Of a stretch of 64,000 nucleotides of DNA, positions 11,684 through 23,900 are shown in pieces. Every line of letters begins with the position of its first letter. The stretch's first letter is position 1. This DNA is from Paracentrotus lividus (lineage: Eukaryota > Echinodermata > Echinoidea > Camarodonta > Echinidae). Made by a program: the position numbers and the translations under genes. The notes under the pieces were generated by a model, which had not been told where the DNA came from, ran no database searches, and was given only the letters and a program-made list of their open reading frames with translations. The DNA is taken from positions 51,367,567 to 51,431,566 of the forward strand of contig CALNVZ010003433.1 in NCBI GenBank assembly GCA_940671915.1. Reading direction: 5' to 3'.

Positions 11684-13306
11684 TTTCATTCATTCATTAT
11701 GTTTTATAAAACAAGAGATTAGATAAAAAGACGGGGTATGGAATTATCTAAAAATTATTGCACCATTTTCAGGCATTCTTTTATTCCTTTTGGGGTGCAA
11801 AATTGTAACTTTCGTTAGTCTCAAGCGAATACTGCGTTATATGGAGTCTTTGTTTGATGCCGTATAGCTTTACCAACCTGTGTGGCATAAGCGTCCATTT
11901 CATGCGAAACGACCCTCCCCCATAGGCTCTTGAAGAAAGGTGTAGAATCGAGCAGGGATATGCACCCTGCCCCCCCCCCCCCCTTCATAGGGATTTCATG
12001 CACGAATTTTCAGACTCCTACTCACATAGTCATGACAGTTATGTGCATAGATGGGCATATTTTTCAAGAAAAATTGCTTTGTTTAACGCCATAATTTTGG
12101 CAAAGCTTGATTTTGTGAAAATATTGGGAATGGCATTTTCCATAAAATTTTCCGTAAAACATGCCCAGATTGATGGAATAGAGGCTGCTCATATAATAAC
12201 ATAACACAAAAAAGACGCTTATAACATGCCTCCAAATAAGAATTTACCCATTTTTGCTCAGTTTATATCCTAAAAAAGGGACTCATGTGACTTTCAAAAT
12301 GTGCCTTTTTTATGTGTGTTCAATCACGCATACCATATTGGATCATGCCGATTTTTACACACACGCTGGCCAGATAGTTGAAAAACATTACCAGTAAATC
12401 TGTCTGTCTGTCTCTCTCTCTGTCCCCCCTCTCTCTCTCTCTCTCTATCAAAATATTGCTCTTCACTCACATTATTATTTTTCTCTCTTCATGTCAATTT
12501 CCTATATATCTGACCAAAAAGCAATCTCGGTCATGCCTGACATGAAAGTAATTTTATATTATTTTAACTTCCTTTTGTAATTTTTCAGTTGTATATTCAG
12601 CTCAGAATGGCCAAAAGTTTTATTCTTCAATTTGATATGTTCCGTGACATCACAGGAAACAACTTCCAACTTGGTTTCCAATTTCTAATGGAGATCTTAA
12701 CCCTGTAAGGGGTCGAAATGGAAACTATGAGGTAAATTTTCGTAAATGCACTGATTGTGTTAAGTGACATCTTATATTGTTAGTCTTGCTAGTCTCTAAT
12801 TTAAGGTATTTATCCTCAGAAATTATAAATAGCTTATGTGTAAAGTGGAAGTTCTTTTCATCTTCTCATATTTATTGTAAGGAGTTGTTTACAAACGAAC
12901 AATGCAGTTCTAAAAATAAATAAAATTCTATGCACAAATCAATATGGAGTCGATTGATTGATTGATTTTATTCGTCAAGTGCAGAAAGTATAAGGCATAA
13001 ATGGCAATAAAAAATGATACACTGATAGCCCATGAAAGCCCCAGCGGCCTATTTCCAATGGGGTCCTTGTTAAAAAAAAGTAACTACATGCAAAATAAAA
13101 ACAAAGAATAGTACAAAATATTGACATAATCAAAAAACAATAATTTTGCTAGAACTTAAAGAGCAAGCAATAAGACAAATTACCTACTTACCTTAATGGA
13201 CTGTGACTTCACTATTAGTATTTTCTATGTGGGTTTTTTTTTTTAAATCTATTTTTCTATTCTTTTTTTTATTTGTCTTTATTTTATTTATTTATTTATT
13301 TATTCA

Positions 13307-13337
<31 letters not shown>

Positions 13338-13947
13338 GTTTTACTGTTGAGTAGATTTCTGTTTTAGTTATTGATTTAACCCTTTCAAAGGTATCAAGGT
13401 ATAAATGTTTTATTATCTGACTGAGCACTTTCATTATATTTTGGCATGACGATAGAGAAACTTAAACTCTACAATTTGGTACAACAAAAATTTCACATAA
13501 TTGAATTTTAGCATTTTGACTCTCTAAAATCACAGTTTGATTTTAGAAACTGGTACAGAAAAGTTTTTCTTTTTAGTCATTCATTGGTCATTTATCTATT
13601 TAAATGTTCAAAGTTGCCAAATGGGGCGTTTTGTGCTCTGTTATAAGAAAAATGCAAATTTCGCCACTAGACGGCGCTTCGTATGACAACATACAAAATT
13701 GATTTCTTTTTAATTCCTTCAAATATTCTTCGAAATTTTTACTGCTTATTAATCCTTCCCAAGTTGATGTACTGAACTCTCGTCTGGGGCTATATATTTA
13801 CGAAATCATTCTGAGAAAGCTAAATATTATAAAACAAAATACAGTGTAATACAAATCAATACCAATTTTTCATTTTGATCTCTTATATACTAACCCTTTA
13901 TTTCATGACCTGAAACGTTTAGATTTCTATATATTGGCCGTTACCAG

Positions 13948-13949
<2 letters not shown>
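11684..13949. other. Intergenic, repeat remnants
   Basis: No gene seen. A CT tract lies at about 12407-12448. At about 12950-13075 a GATTGATTGATT run followed by TTTATTCGTCAAGTGCAG and CCATGAAAGCCCCAGCGGCC resembles the 3' tail of a retroelement read in reverse; similar tails occur at about 40370-40450, 42523-42640 and 56210-56310. AT-rich low-complexity sequence fills 13220-13340. Confidence 0.45.

Positions 13950-13998
<49 letters not shown>
13950..13998. repeat. (TA)n microsatellite
   Basis: Uninterrupted TA dinucleotide run of about 48 bp. Confidence 0.97.
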
Positions 13999-14001
<3 letters not shown>

Positions 14002-14214
14002 GTACAAATGTGTATACAATTTAATATCAGTCTAAATAAGCAGCGTAAATCTTTAGAACACAGTTATAACACTCATAATAAATTAGTTCTTTCATAGAGC
14101 ATTAGACATTTTCTGTCACAAATGTATGCAATGTATATATTTACCTATGTAAAAATTATTATTTGAAAAAAAATTCTACAATTCGGCCATGTTACTGCAA
14201 TTGAATTTTTATTT

Positions 14215-16174
14215 TCAATAAACCATTACTACTACTATATTACTACAGATCGATCCGTCAGAATCTCCCAATTCGCTTATAGAAAAAAGGAAGAAAATAA
14301 ACAAGTAGAGAGAAATACAAATATACTTAAAAGCAATAAAAAATACATTGGGCATTGAGTCCATGAGCAATACACGAATGATGAACAATTGCTTTTTAAG
14401 ATAAACCTTAAACTTATCCAAATCCAGAGAGTTATGAACATGATCAAAGAAACTGGAAGTGCGTTCCATAAAACTGAGGAAGCATGTACAAAGAAACGAT
14501 AATAATATGTGATCACGGGTGAAACAACAAGCAAACAACGTTAATTTTTAAAAGAGAAATTTGAACTTATTTTGATTCAAAGAAATCTCAAAAATTGTGG
14601 CAATGCGTTTCATAAAACTGTGGAAGCATGTACAAAAGAACGCTCAACATAATCAAGGGAGGAACAATAAACGTCAATAAGTCGGATAAACATGATGGAA
14701 GAATTCAATAGAAGGACTCTTATGCAAAAACACGATATCTAAATAATATACATGGAAAAACAGGAAGCAAATGTAAGTTTCGTAAGACCAGGGGTGATAG
14801 ATTCATATTTACGGATGCGACTATTCCTTGATAGCTTGTATGCAGAGTAATATAATTAATATTAAGTAAACAATCACCGTCGATCCAAATGATTGGAAGA
14901 CTATCACTTCTCAGGCAAGCTGGATAAGCTATCTGCTCCGAAGCGAAGCGTGTACATCCAGCTTGCCGCGGAAGATTTTTTTTTTCGCGCATTCCAAAAA
15001 TAATTGATGACGCGTTATGGCTGTACATGCTCTATGGGGAGCTAACTCGAAAGTACCATCACTACGAGTGATGATTGATGATGGGAAAACTAAATTTAAT
15101 CACGTGATTGCCTTTTGACCAATCCTGTTGCAACATTCTTAGTATATCGAATATAAAATATGATATTAATATGATATGATATCTATCTATTATAAAATAC
15201 AGTGAAGAGGAATAAAGTGTGAAAGGAATCGGTTCCAGAACAGATCACTGCGGGACTCCATGATTAAAGAAGTAAGCGGGTGATTGTTCACAACCAAAAA
15301 CCACACGATGACTTTGTTCTAACAAATGCGATTCATACCACCTTTTAAAACGTGTCAGGGAGAGTGTCATGCCTTTTAGTGTCGAAATGTAAAATCTAAA
15401 TTTTTATTGAAATATACATGTACATAAGTATCCCGCAAGATCTATGAAAAATATTTTAATAAATCCCTATATATTCATATATTTATATAGAACAATTACT
15501 TTCAAGCAGCATATCCGTTATACTGGTACCAAACTCTGAAAGAATAGAATGAAACCACTAAAACATACTCCTCAAATAATATATACAAATATCTTTTGCA
15601 ATATAATCAGTACCATAATGTTGCAGTTTTCACTTTTAATTATTTTTACATCTTAATTGTTATTGTTATAATAATACTTTCTCTTTGTTGTATCAACTAG
15701 CTACTTAACGAAGGCAGCTAAGAAAGTACATAAGGGAAGGTAAATGCAAAATATTTCTGCTCTAAATATTGGTATGTACATTATACTGATCTTTCATGTG
15801 CACTTACTATAATGTGATAGTATTTTCTTTATCTGATGTTATATATAAATTATATACATTCCACATATATTTAGTTATTTACAAAATTAATGCAGTTATC
15901 TTTTCGATTTCAAAATACATTGTGACGACCTAAAATTCAATATTTTGATCAATGGAGATTGCAACGATATAATCTTATAACACTGGTAATTATTTCACGC
16001 GTTCCGGTTTTACGCTTAGTCTTACATGTCTTACGTGGTGGTTATTACTTATTATTACTCTCATACGATATGTGCACGTATATGTGTTTATTTATTTACA
16101 AACCCTTTATGTAATACGTCTCTCCAACTTTCAAATTCTATACATTGATCGACAATGTATAATATGCATATGAA
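14215..16174. repeat. Roughly 2-kb tandem duplication, copy 1
   Basis: Begins at TAAACCATTACTACTACT and runs to the point where the same sequence restarts at about 16175. Long stretches are nearly identical to 16175-18420, including CACGCGTTCCGGTTTTACGC and the 3' portion GTACCATC. Copy 1 lacks the 240-bp MITE present in copy 2 and keeps the uninterrupted TTAA target at 14408-14411. A remnant of a LINE-type reverse transcriptase C-terminus lies on the minus strand near its left end. Confidence 0.85.
14380..14525 (-). pseudogene. LINE reverse-transcriptase C-terminal remnant
   Basis: Two adjoining minus-strand frames together give the usual end of a non-LTR retrotransposon polyprotein: SSVLWNALP followed, after a frame shift, by HNSLDLDKFKVYLKKQLF. 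An aromatic WNxLP motif followed some 15-20 residues later by a basic helix is typical of many LINE ORF2 tails; that comparison is from memory. The reading frame is broken, so it is a dead fragment. The same remnant recurs in copy 2 at about 16345-16740, split there by a MITE. Confidence 0.5.
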
Positions 16175-18420
16175 TAAACCATTACTTCTACTACTACAGA
16201 TCGATCCGTCAGGATGTCCCAATGCGCTTATAAAAAAAAAAAGGAAGAAAATAAACAAGTAGAGAGAAATACAAATATACTTAAAAGCAATAAAAAATAC
16301 ATTGGGCATTGAGTCCAAGAGTAATACATGAATAATGAACAATTGCTTTTTAAGATAAAACTTAACTCTTTGCCTGCCAAGTTCGACTATAGTCACAATT
16401 GTACTTATTATCTATACAATCGTAATAATTCATTTTCTCTGTAATGGCTGGGCTAAAAGATCTGAAAATCACTGATAATGCTAGGACTGGGTCTGCGGCA
16501 TAATTTCTCGTAGTTCATACTAAGCAAATATTGTTATACTATTTTTAATAATTAAAGACAAAAGTCTTCTTTTTTCTGCTTAAAATGAATGTGGCGTGCA
16601 AAGAGTTAAACTTATCCAAATCCAAAGAGTTATGAACATGATCAAAGAAACTGGAAGTGCGTTCCATAAAACTGAGGAAGCATGTACAAAGGAACGATAA
16701 TAATATGTGATCACGGGTGAAACAACAAGCAAACAACGTTATTTTTAACAATAGAAATTTAAACTCATTTTAATTCAAAGAAATCTAAAAAAAATTGTGG
16801 CAATGCGTTTCATAAAACTGTGGAAGCATGTACAAAAGAACGCTCAACATAATCATGGGAGGAACAAAAAACGTTAATAAGTCGGATAAACATGATGGAC
16901 GAATTCAATAAAAGGACTCTTATGCAAAAACACGATATCTAAATTATATACATGAACAAACAGGAAGCAAATGTAAGTTTCGTAAGACCAGGGGTGATAT
17001 ATTCATAATTACGGATGCGACTATTCCTTGATAGCTTGTATGCAAAGTAATATAATTAATATTAAGTAAACAATCACCGTCGATCCAAATGATGGGAAGA
17101 CTTTCACTTCTCAAGCAAGTTGGATAAGCTATCTGCTCCGAAGCGAAGCTGAGGAGAAATAGCGTGTACATCCAGCTTGCCGTGGAAGATTTTTTTTTCG
17201 CGCATTCTAAAAATTATTGATGACGCGTTATGGCTGTACATGCTCTATGGGGAGCTGAAGTGATCAGCGAAACTCGAAAGTACCATCGCTACGAGTGATG
17301 ATTGATGATGGGAAAACTAAATTTAATTACGTGATTGCCTTTTGACCAATCCTGTTGCAACATTCTTAGTATATCGAATATAAAATATGATATTAATATG
17401 ATATGATATCTATCTATTATAAAATACAGTGAAGAGGAATAAAGTGTGAAAGGAATCGGTTCCAGGGCAGATCACTGCGGGACTCCGTGATTAAAGAAGT
17501 AAGCGGGTGATTGTACACAACCAAAAACCACACGATGACTTTGTTCTAACAAATGCGATTCATACCACCTTTTAAAACGTGTCAGGAGAGTGTCAGGCCT
17601 TTTAGTGTCGATAGCAAATGTAAAATCTAAATTTTTATTGAAAAATACATGTACATAAGTATCCCGCAAGATCTGTGAGAAATATTTATATATATATATC
17701 CCTATATATTCATATATTTATATAGACAACTACTTTCAAGCAGAATATCCGTTATACTGGTACCAAACTCTGAAAGAATTGAATGAAACCACTAAAACAT
17801 ACTCCTCAACTTATATATAGAAATTTATATAATATATACAAATATCTTTTGCAATATAATCAGTAGCATAATGTTGCAGTTTCACTTTTAATTATTTTTA
17901 CATCTTAATTGTTATTGTTATAATAATACTTTCTCTTTGTTGCATCAACTAGCTGCTTAACGAAGGCAGCTAAAAAAATAGATAAGGGAAGGAAAATGCA
18001 AAATATTTCTGCTCTAAATATCGGTATGTACATTATACTGATCTTTTATAAGCACTTACTATACTGTAATAGTATTTTCTTTATCTGATGTTATATATAA
18101 ATTATATACATTCCACATATATTTAGTTATTTACAAATGCAGTTATCTTTTCGATTTCAAAATACATTGTGACGACCTAAAATTTAATATTTTGATCAAT
18201 GGAGATTGCAACGATATAATCTTATTACACTGGTAATTATTTCACGCGTTCCGGTTTTACGCTTAGTCTTACATGTGTTACGTGGTGGTTATTACTTATT
18301 ATTACTCTCATACGATATGTGCACGTATGTGTTTATTTATTTACAAAACCTTTATGTAATACGTCTCTCCAACTTTCAAATTCTATACTTTGATCGACAA
18401 TTAATAACATGCATATGAAG
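16175..18420. repeat. Roughly 2-kb tandem duplication, copy 2
   Basis: Direct repeat of 14215-16174. It is longer because of the 240-bp MITE at 16366-16605 and small insertions such as TGAGGAGAAATAGC near 17149 and GAAGTGATCAGCGAA near 17257. Its right flank (18420-18510, GCGTTCATAAAGA) continues into sequence shared with the third, older copy at 20340-20420. Confidence 0.85.
16366..16605. mobile_element. 240-bp TTAA-target MITE (piggyBac-like)
   Basis: The element begins CTCTTTGCCTGCCAAG and ends, reverse-complemented, CTCTTTGCACGCCACATTC. It is flanked by TTAA at 16362-16365 and 16606-16609. The tandem paralogue at 14408-14411 has a single TTAA with the same flanks, a true empty site, so the duplication is exactly TTAA. 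TTAA targets and CTTTGCC-type ends are characteristic of piggyBac-type transposons. There is no coding capacity. Confidence 0.85.
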
Positions 18421-19136
18421 ATCACAAGAAAATTTGCGTTCATAAAGACCCAAACAGAATTTGGATTTTAAGGCACTATTAGTAAGAGAGTAAGAGTTAA
18501 CGTCAAAGTATAGTATTTATTCTTCTCTCTTCTTTTTTTTCCCATTCTGTATATTTGTTTTTCTTTCTCTTACCATTGTAAATTTATATAGAGCTTCAAT
18601 TCAAAGGTTTATTAGTAGCGTAATGAAGCAGTCATAAGTAATTAATTGATTTGTATATTAAAAAATATTTGTCTACTGCTCCAGCCTTTTAAGTTTACTA
18701 AACCATGTATTGATATGCATATTGCAAATGGAGCTTCTGACCGCTTGTATCGTCTGTTCAATGATATCATCTACATATATATATTTCGATAAGGGAAGGT
18801 AAATGCAACACATTTCTTCTATAAATAATGATATACATTATACTAATACTATATAATGGTATACAGGTAATTTTTCATGTGCACTTAGTATTTTAATCTG
18901 GTGTGATATACATGTATAAGTTATATACATTATATATACATGTATATGCATTTAGTTATTTACAAATCTATTCATCTCTTCGACTTCAAAATACATTTTG
19001 ACGACACATCATTATATATTTTGATCAACGAAGATTGCAATGACATATTCATAATTACAAAAATTGTATTACACTGTCAAATATTTCACGCGTTCCGGTT
19101 TTACACGTTCTATTACATAGAGGTTATTACTTAGTA

Positions 19137-20121
19137 GGGTAGATGTAGGGAATACCGGCCACTTAAGCTCATTTGCTTAATTAGGACATGAAAACAATAA
19201 AATCACAAACGAAAAAGATTCTCATTGCTTAGCTACATCATTCAACTTTATTTAAAAAAAAATTGAGATAATCAAATATTTGTTGAGGCAGTTATATGCA
19301 AATAATGACGTCATGGTAAATTGTCCGGCATTCCCTACAGTGTAGGAAATACCGGACAGTATGTTTTTACTTTTTTGTATAAAGATCTGTCTGGAAGCAC
19401 TGATTTGAATGTAAACCATCAACTTAACATGTTTGTATGGATTTTTTTTTTATAACATTATTCATTTATAGAAGATTATATGCATTTTACTACAAAATTT
19501 CAAAACACTCAGAATAACTTTATATCTCATGTAGATCATGACATATCACAATAATAATAAAGAAAAAAAGACATTTCAAAATTGTCAAACAATTTGATAA
19601 ATAAATATAATACATTATATATGCAATACTATTTGATCTACATGCTTAGCAACTCAACCTGAAGTAAAACGACCGTCAATGTGGTGTCCGGTATTCCCTA
19701 CACAAAAAAAAAAAAAAAAATGACTGACTAGCACTTTTCAACAAACTGCCACCCCAATACACAGGCTTTGTACAGTGCAAACACTCCATACATGTTTGGC
19801 CCACCCTCCACACATGTCCATAATGCATGAAATAGAGGTCATGCCCCAATTCTATTTTTATACCATCACATTCTCTAAAATGTCAATTTTTACATCAGGC
19901 CATTTTTCAGGATGCAAATTTTCTACCTTGACGGATTTTGGTAGTTTTCTCGGAGATTTCTCACTTGTTGTTGTCGAATACAGCATTCAACCTTCCCAGA
20001 CAGACCACCTGACCAATAGATACCAGTATTTCAACTCAGTTGATCTTATGTTGGCAGCTAGGGCTGGACATGTGGTGACCGTCCGATATTCCCTACTGTC
20101 CGCTATTCCCTACATCTACCC
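19137..20121. mobile_element. TA-target DNA element 2 with repeated end motif (CCGGTATTCCCTACA type)
   Basis: This 985-bp element begins GGGTAGATGTAGGGAATACC and ends CTATTCCCTACATCTACCC, flanked by TA at 19135-19136 and 20122-20123. The uninterrupted target is visible in the tandem paralogue at about 16044-16060 (TTACTTATTATTACTCTC), which confirms a 2-bp TA duplication. Further copies of the end motif lie at 19322-19358 (palindrome pair), 19686-19702 and 20081-20097. It is homologous to 5588-7239 along its length, but all copies of the motif differ from those of that element. No transposase frame is present. Confidence 0.85.
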
Positions 20122-20139
20122 TATTACTCTTTTACGATA

Positions 20140-20235
20140 ATAATAATAATAAAAATAATAATAGTGAAAACTTATAGAGCGCACACACCGTACGAGGAAG
20201 CCCATGGCGCTAACTCAGCAACAGTTCTCTTTGAG
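20140..20235. repeat. Dispersed repeat with ACTTATAGAGCGCAC
   Basis: GAAAACTTATAGAGCGCAC, then CGTACGAGGAAGCCCATGG and AGCAACAGTT, preceded by an AAT-type tail. A second copy at about 31445-31530 lies in an intron of the host gene. It looks like the 3' part of a SINE read in reverse; its head is not visible. Confidence 0.6.
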
Positions 20236-20536
20236 GGAGGTATGTTACAAATCAATATTAAATGTACTAACAAATATGTTTAAGCATGTATTTATTTATT
20301 TCAAATTCTATATTTTGATTAACGAATTATAATATGTGTATAAAGATCGTAAGACAATTTGCGTTCATAAAGATGCAAACAGTATGTGGGTTTTAAGGCA
20401 TAATTGCGAGTAAGAGTATATTATAGTATAATATAATATAGTAGTAGCATAGTATATTATTTATTCATCTTTCCTCATAAGATAATATGAAAATTGTGCA
20501 AATTTAACAGACAACAAACCTTATGGAATAATATAT

Positions 20537-20542
20537 TTTATT
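20537..20542 (-). promoter_or_regulatory. Candidate polyadenylation signal
   Basis: AATAAA on the minus strand, about 300 bp downstream of the stop codon at 20841-20843. Position is appropriate but the motif is common in AT-rich DNA. Confidence 0.4.
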
Positions 20543-20840
20543 ATAATTTCTATAGCAAGGGGAAAAAGACAAGCTCCTTTGAAAGGTTAACAAATTGTTT
20601 TTAAATGTGATCAAAAAGGGAAAAATATACTTCGTGCAAATGATAATGGCACAAAACATCTGAAAATCAAACACAACAAAATCTAAACGTTAACATATTT
20701 ATAGAATGCATGCTAACTATCAATGAAACAGATAGAGGAGACACAGGCTAAGTGTAAGGTCCTGATGAATATAAATTTTGATTGCCAAACCATCGTCTCT
20801 GTCACACGTGTCATGCCTTACAAGAAGGAACCATTACGTT

Positions 20841-20917
20841 TCATCCAGAGGGTTTCTCATCGGTAGCTTCTCCTCTAAACGTCTTTCTGAGTTGTGCAAC
20901 ATCTACTGATGATTTAT
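20841..20917 (-). CDS. Terminal exon: C-terminal tail
   Basis: The acceptor is CCTTGTTTTTAG before base 20917. Joining in phase with the Death exon at 21603 gives [20 protein letters not shown] plus six more residues, then TGA at 20841-20843. A basic tail follows the last Death domain. The phase match and the good pyrimidine tract make this the likely last coding exon. Confidence 0.75.
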
Positions 20918-23900
20918 CTAAAAACAAGGAAATGGGAAATCAATGTCCTATCAGACAGCTGTGTATGAATACAGGGTAATAAAAATACTATACATTTTTT
21001 TTAAAAGGCTGCCCCCCAGAAATGTAAGCTTTATATACATTTAAACCTTTCCTTCAAGAACTGTGTTTTTTTTTTGTTTGGCCGTCAATCAAAAAGCGTT
21101 TTTTTTAGCGATCACTGAAGTAATACAATTTAAATAAAACAACTCTAATTATTTAGAATTATTCAGGATTGATTTATTAGGAGTTTATGGTCTAGTTTCA
21201 AAATGAAAATAAAATTAAACAGCATAATTATACTTTAAAATGACCTTATACCGTGTATACATGCATGTAAAGTGAACGGGGATACATTTCACATAGTTTT
21301 ATGCCTGTAAGTACTAATTTTTTGTTTGGCCTTCGGCCATCAAAGAAGTCATGTTGAATCCGCCATAGGGGTAAGGTTGAGGGGCTCAATATGCTAGGCC
21401 GTCCATTTTTCTTCTTCATTGTTTTTTCCCTTTATCATTCAATTAAGACGCAATTAATCTAATTTTCTAGTGCCGTATTGTTATTATTATGGTTGAGAAC
21501 TGAGCAATCAAAATAGGCGCTAACAAGACAACAAGATGCGCGCTCGCAACTCGAATCCTTGATTGATACATACCATTCTGGCTCCCAACAAACGATACTT
21601 ACGTCCATACAGGAAGATGTCAGATGCATAACCTAATCCTGCATAATTCAGGGCAAGGTGTAGTTTGGTCACCTGGTCACTTGGTCGAACCCGACGTCTC
21701 CAGTCACGAAGCATCTCATCGAAGCCTGATCTTGAGACACTCTCAAGGGTTGTATCTGGTCTGTTGATATAGTCCTTTATGGCTGAGTGTGAGAAGCCAA
21801 GCTGGTAGCCAAGACCTTGTATATCTTTTGGCGTAAACGGTACGCTAGTCAGGGTATCAAGTATCTTGTTTGAAGCGAACTGTTGCTGCCCATGTCTGCA
21901 TTAAAGTACATTCAATGGAATGATGAAAAATGCATCATTAAGCCAATAATAATATTTGTCTCTTCTAAGTTTATACACATTAAAATACATTTCCAACAAA
22001 CGCGCAGGAACAAAAAATGTCTTGCATTTCAACATTCATAAACGCGAATTTTTCTGGGTACGTCCATACACTTACCAATGTCCTGGGTTATGTCAAAGGG
22101 ATATCTGTTTGCGTTAAAAACAAGTTGTTAAGAGCACGAGCACTCTGTACCGAGCTATTCATGCTCGTTATCAATTATATTAAACTTAATTTACTTACTC
22201 ATCAGTGAGCTCGGCAGCATAATCGGGTTCATCTGTTATGAAATAGAATAATGATTTTGAATTTAGATTACAATCTGTTTGTCTTTAATGTTCAATGCAA
22301 TACAAGGTGATCTATTTGTTCTCTATCCTACATTTTGGTTTGATAAGGAGGGTAAACAGATAAGAATAGAACACATCTTAAATATTTAAACAGAAAATCA
22401 TACCAGTTATTAATAAAAGAAAAAAACAAAAAATTTGCCTAAGTAGTCCCAGTACAGGCCTACGACAGATCATGGATTCTACTAGTAGGATCCATGGACA
22501 GACAATGGTCTCTACAAATAATACGAGGAAATTAGCCAGCACAATATTGTATATGTCATGTATGTATGATGTATCTTCACATGCCAACAAGTTCTTCTTC
22601 TCACTCCCCCAAACACACCCTCACACAAACATGTACACACACAAACACGTAAAACACACACACACACGCACACAAACACACACTCACATAGCCACTTACA
22701 CACACGAACACACTCACCAAAGTACACACAAAACCACACACACACACACACACACCACACGCACACACAAACCCACGCATACACACCCACACCCCTCATA
22801 GACATATTCACGCACACACACACACACACACACAAACACACGCGCGCGCGAAGTCTTACATCCCACGCACGTACACCGTTATTGCGTACCTTCTATTAAG
22901 GTTGTGAGTTCTTTTTCTAGGAGTGTCGATGTTCCTTGCTTGATCATGAGATGACAGGTCTTCTTCCCGTCTTCAGATGGAGAAAACACAAGCTCAATGC
23001 TTAATGGCCTGTACGGACCATTCAGTAGATTTCGAATCGGAATCTGGGTTTGGAATGTGCAAAGAAAAATGAAAGACGGCATGTATAAGGCGTGAACTAG
23101 GATTTCGCAAAGAAGTATGTGGCATTTCAAAGGAGCTTCACATTTATTTTGGAGATTTCACAATAATCGTTTTTGCAAGGGATGTCATGGGTGTGGTGCG
23201 ATGTTAGCTTATAAGAAGGCGCTTAATAAATTTAGGATGTTGTCATTATTATTGTCATATTGCAAGACCTGAGTTATGTCTAACACCCTATCCCCGGATC
23301 TGAAAACTAAATCGGTAAAGCTTTTCGAAAACGCACGATATTAAAGGTTGTGATTTAATACTGTAAAGAATATGGGCTACACTGCTAACAATAATGCTAC
23401 AAATAAAACTCGTCGCATGTTTTTTTTTTCTGACATCGAGATACTTTGATGGACCTTGATGGTGCCCTCAGCCTAATAGTTAAGTCTACCCACCTTTCTT
23501 TTAGCCTTCCTGGAACCGTCATCCAGGAGAAGTGTTAGATCCACTGTAGTTGATTCTACTACGAACTTAGTTGCCTTCATGACAGGGCCGTACGCTTCCG
23601 AGAAATTGCCTTCCGTGCTCTCAATGTCCTGACAAAATAAACGTGAGTAAACTAATCAACTAATCACATTTTGTATTTAACTTGTTCACCACAAGTCTAA
23701 ACTATCTTTAATATTTTATATATTATGACTGATATTATTTATATATACAGGGCGTCCCGAAAAGAACTATACACTTTTGAAATGGCTGCCAAATGAAAAA
23801 TATTTCATTTTAGGTAATGAAATTTATATGTATTGGAAGCTCATTATCCCAACTTTCATATGACACCAAAAAGTCAGAAAATAAAGTCATGCATGAATGA

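Larger units (their letters stand above)
18780..20420. repeat. Third, diverged copy of the 2-kb unit, interrupted
   Basis: 18780-19136 and 20122-20420 align to 15730-16160 and to the right ends of copies 1 and 2 (ATAAGGGAAGGTAAATGCAA, TTCACGCGTTCCGGTTTTAC, GCGTTCATAAAGA). The copy is split by the TA-target element at 19137-20121 and carries an additional short repeat at 20140-20235. It is visibly more diverged than copies 1 and 2 are from each other. Confidence 0.75.

Noticed and set aside
22472..22841. His/Thr-rich and Cys/Val-rich frames of 109 residues on both strands
   Set aside because: Translation of the CA repeat in an intron.
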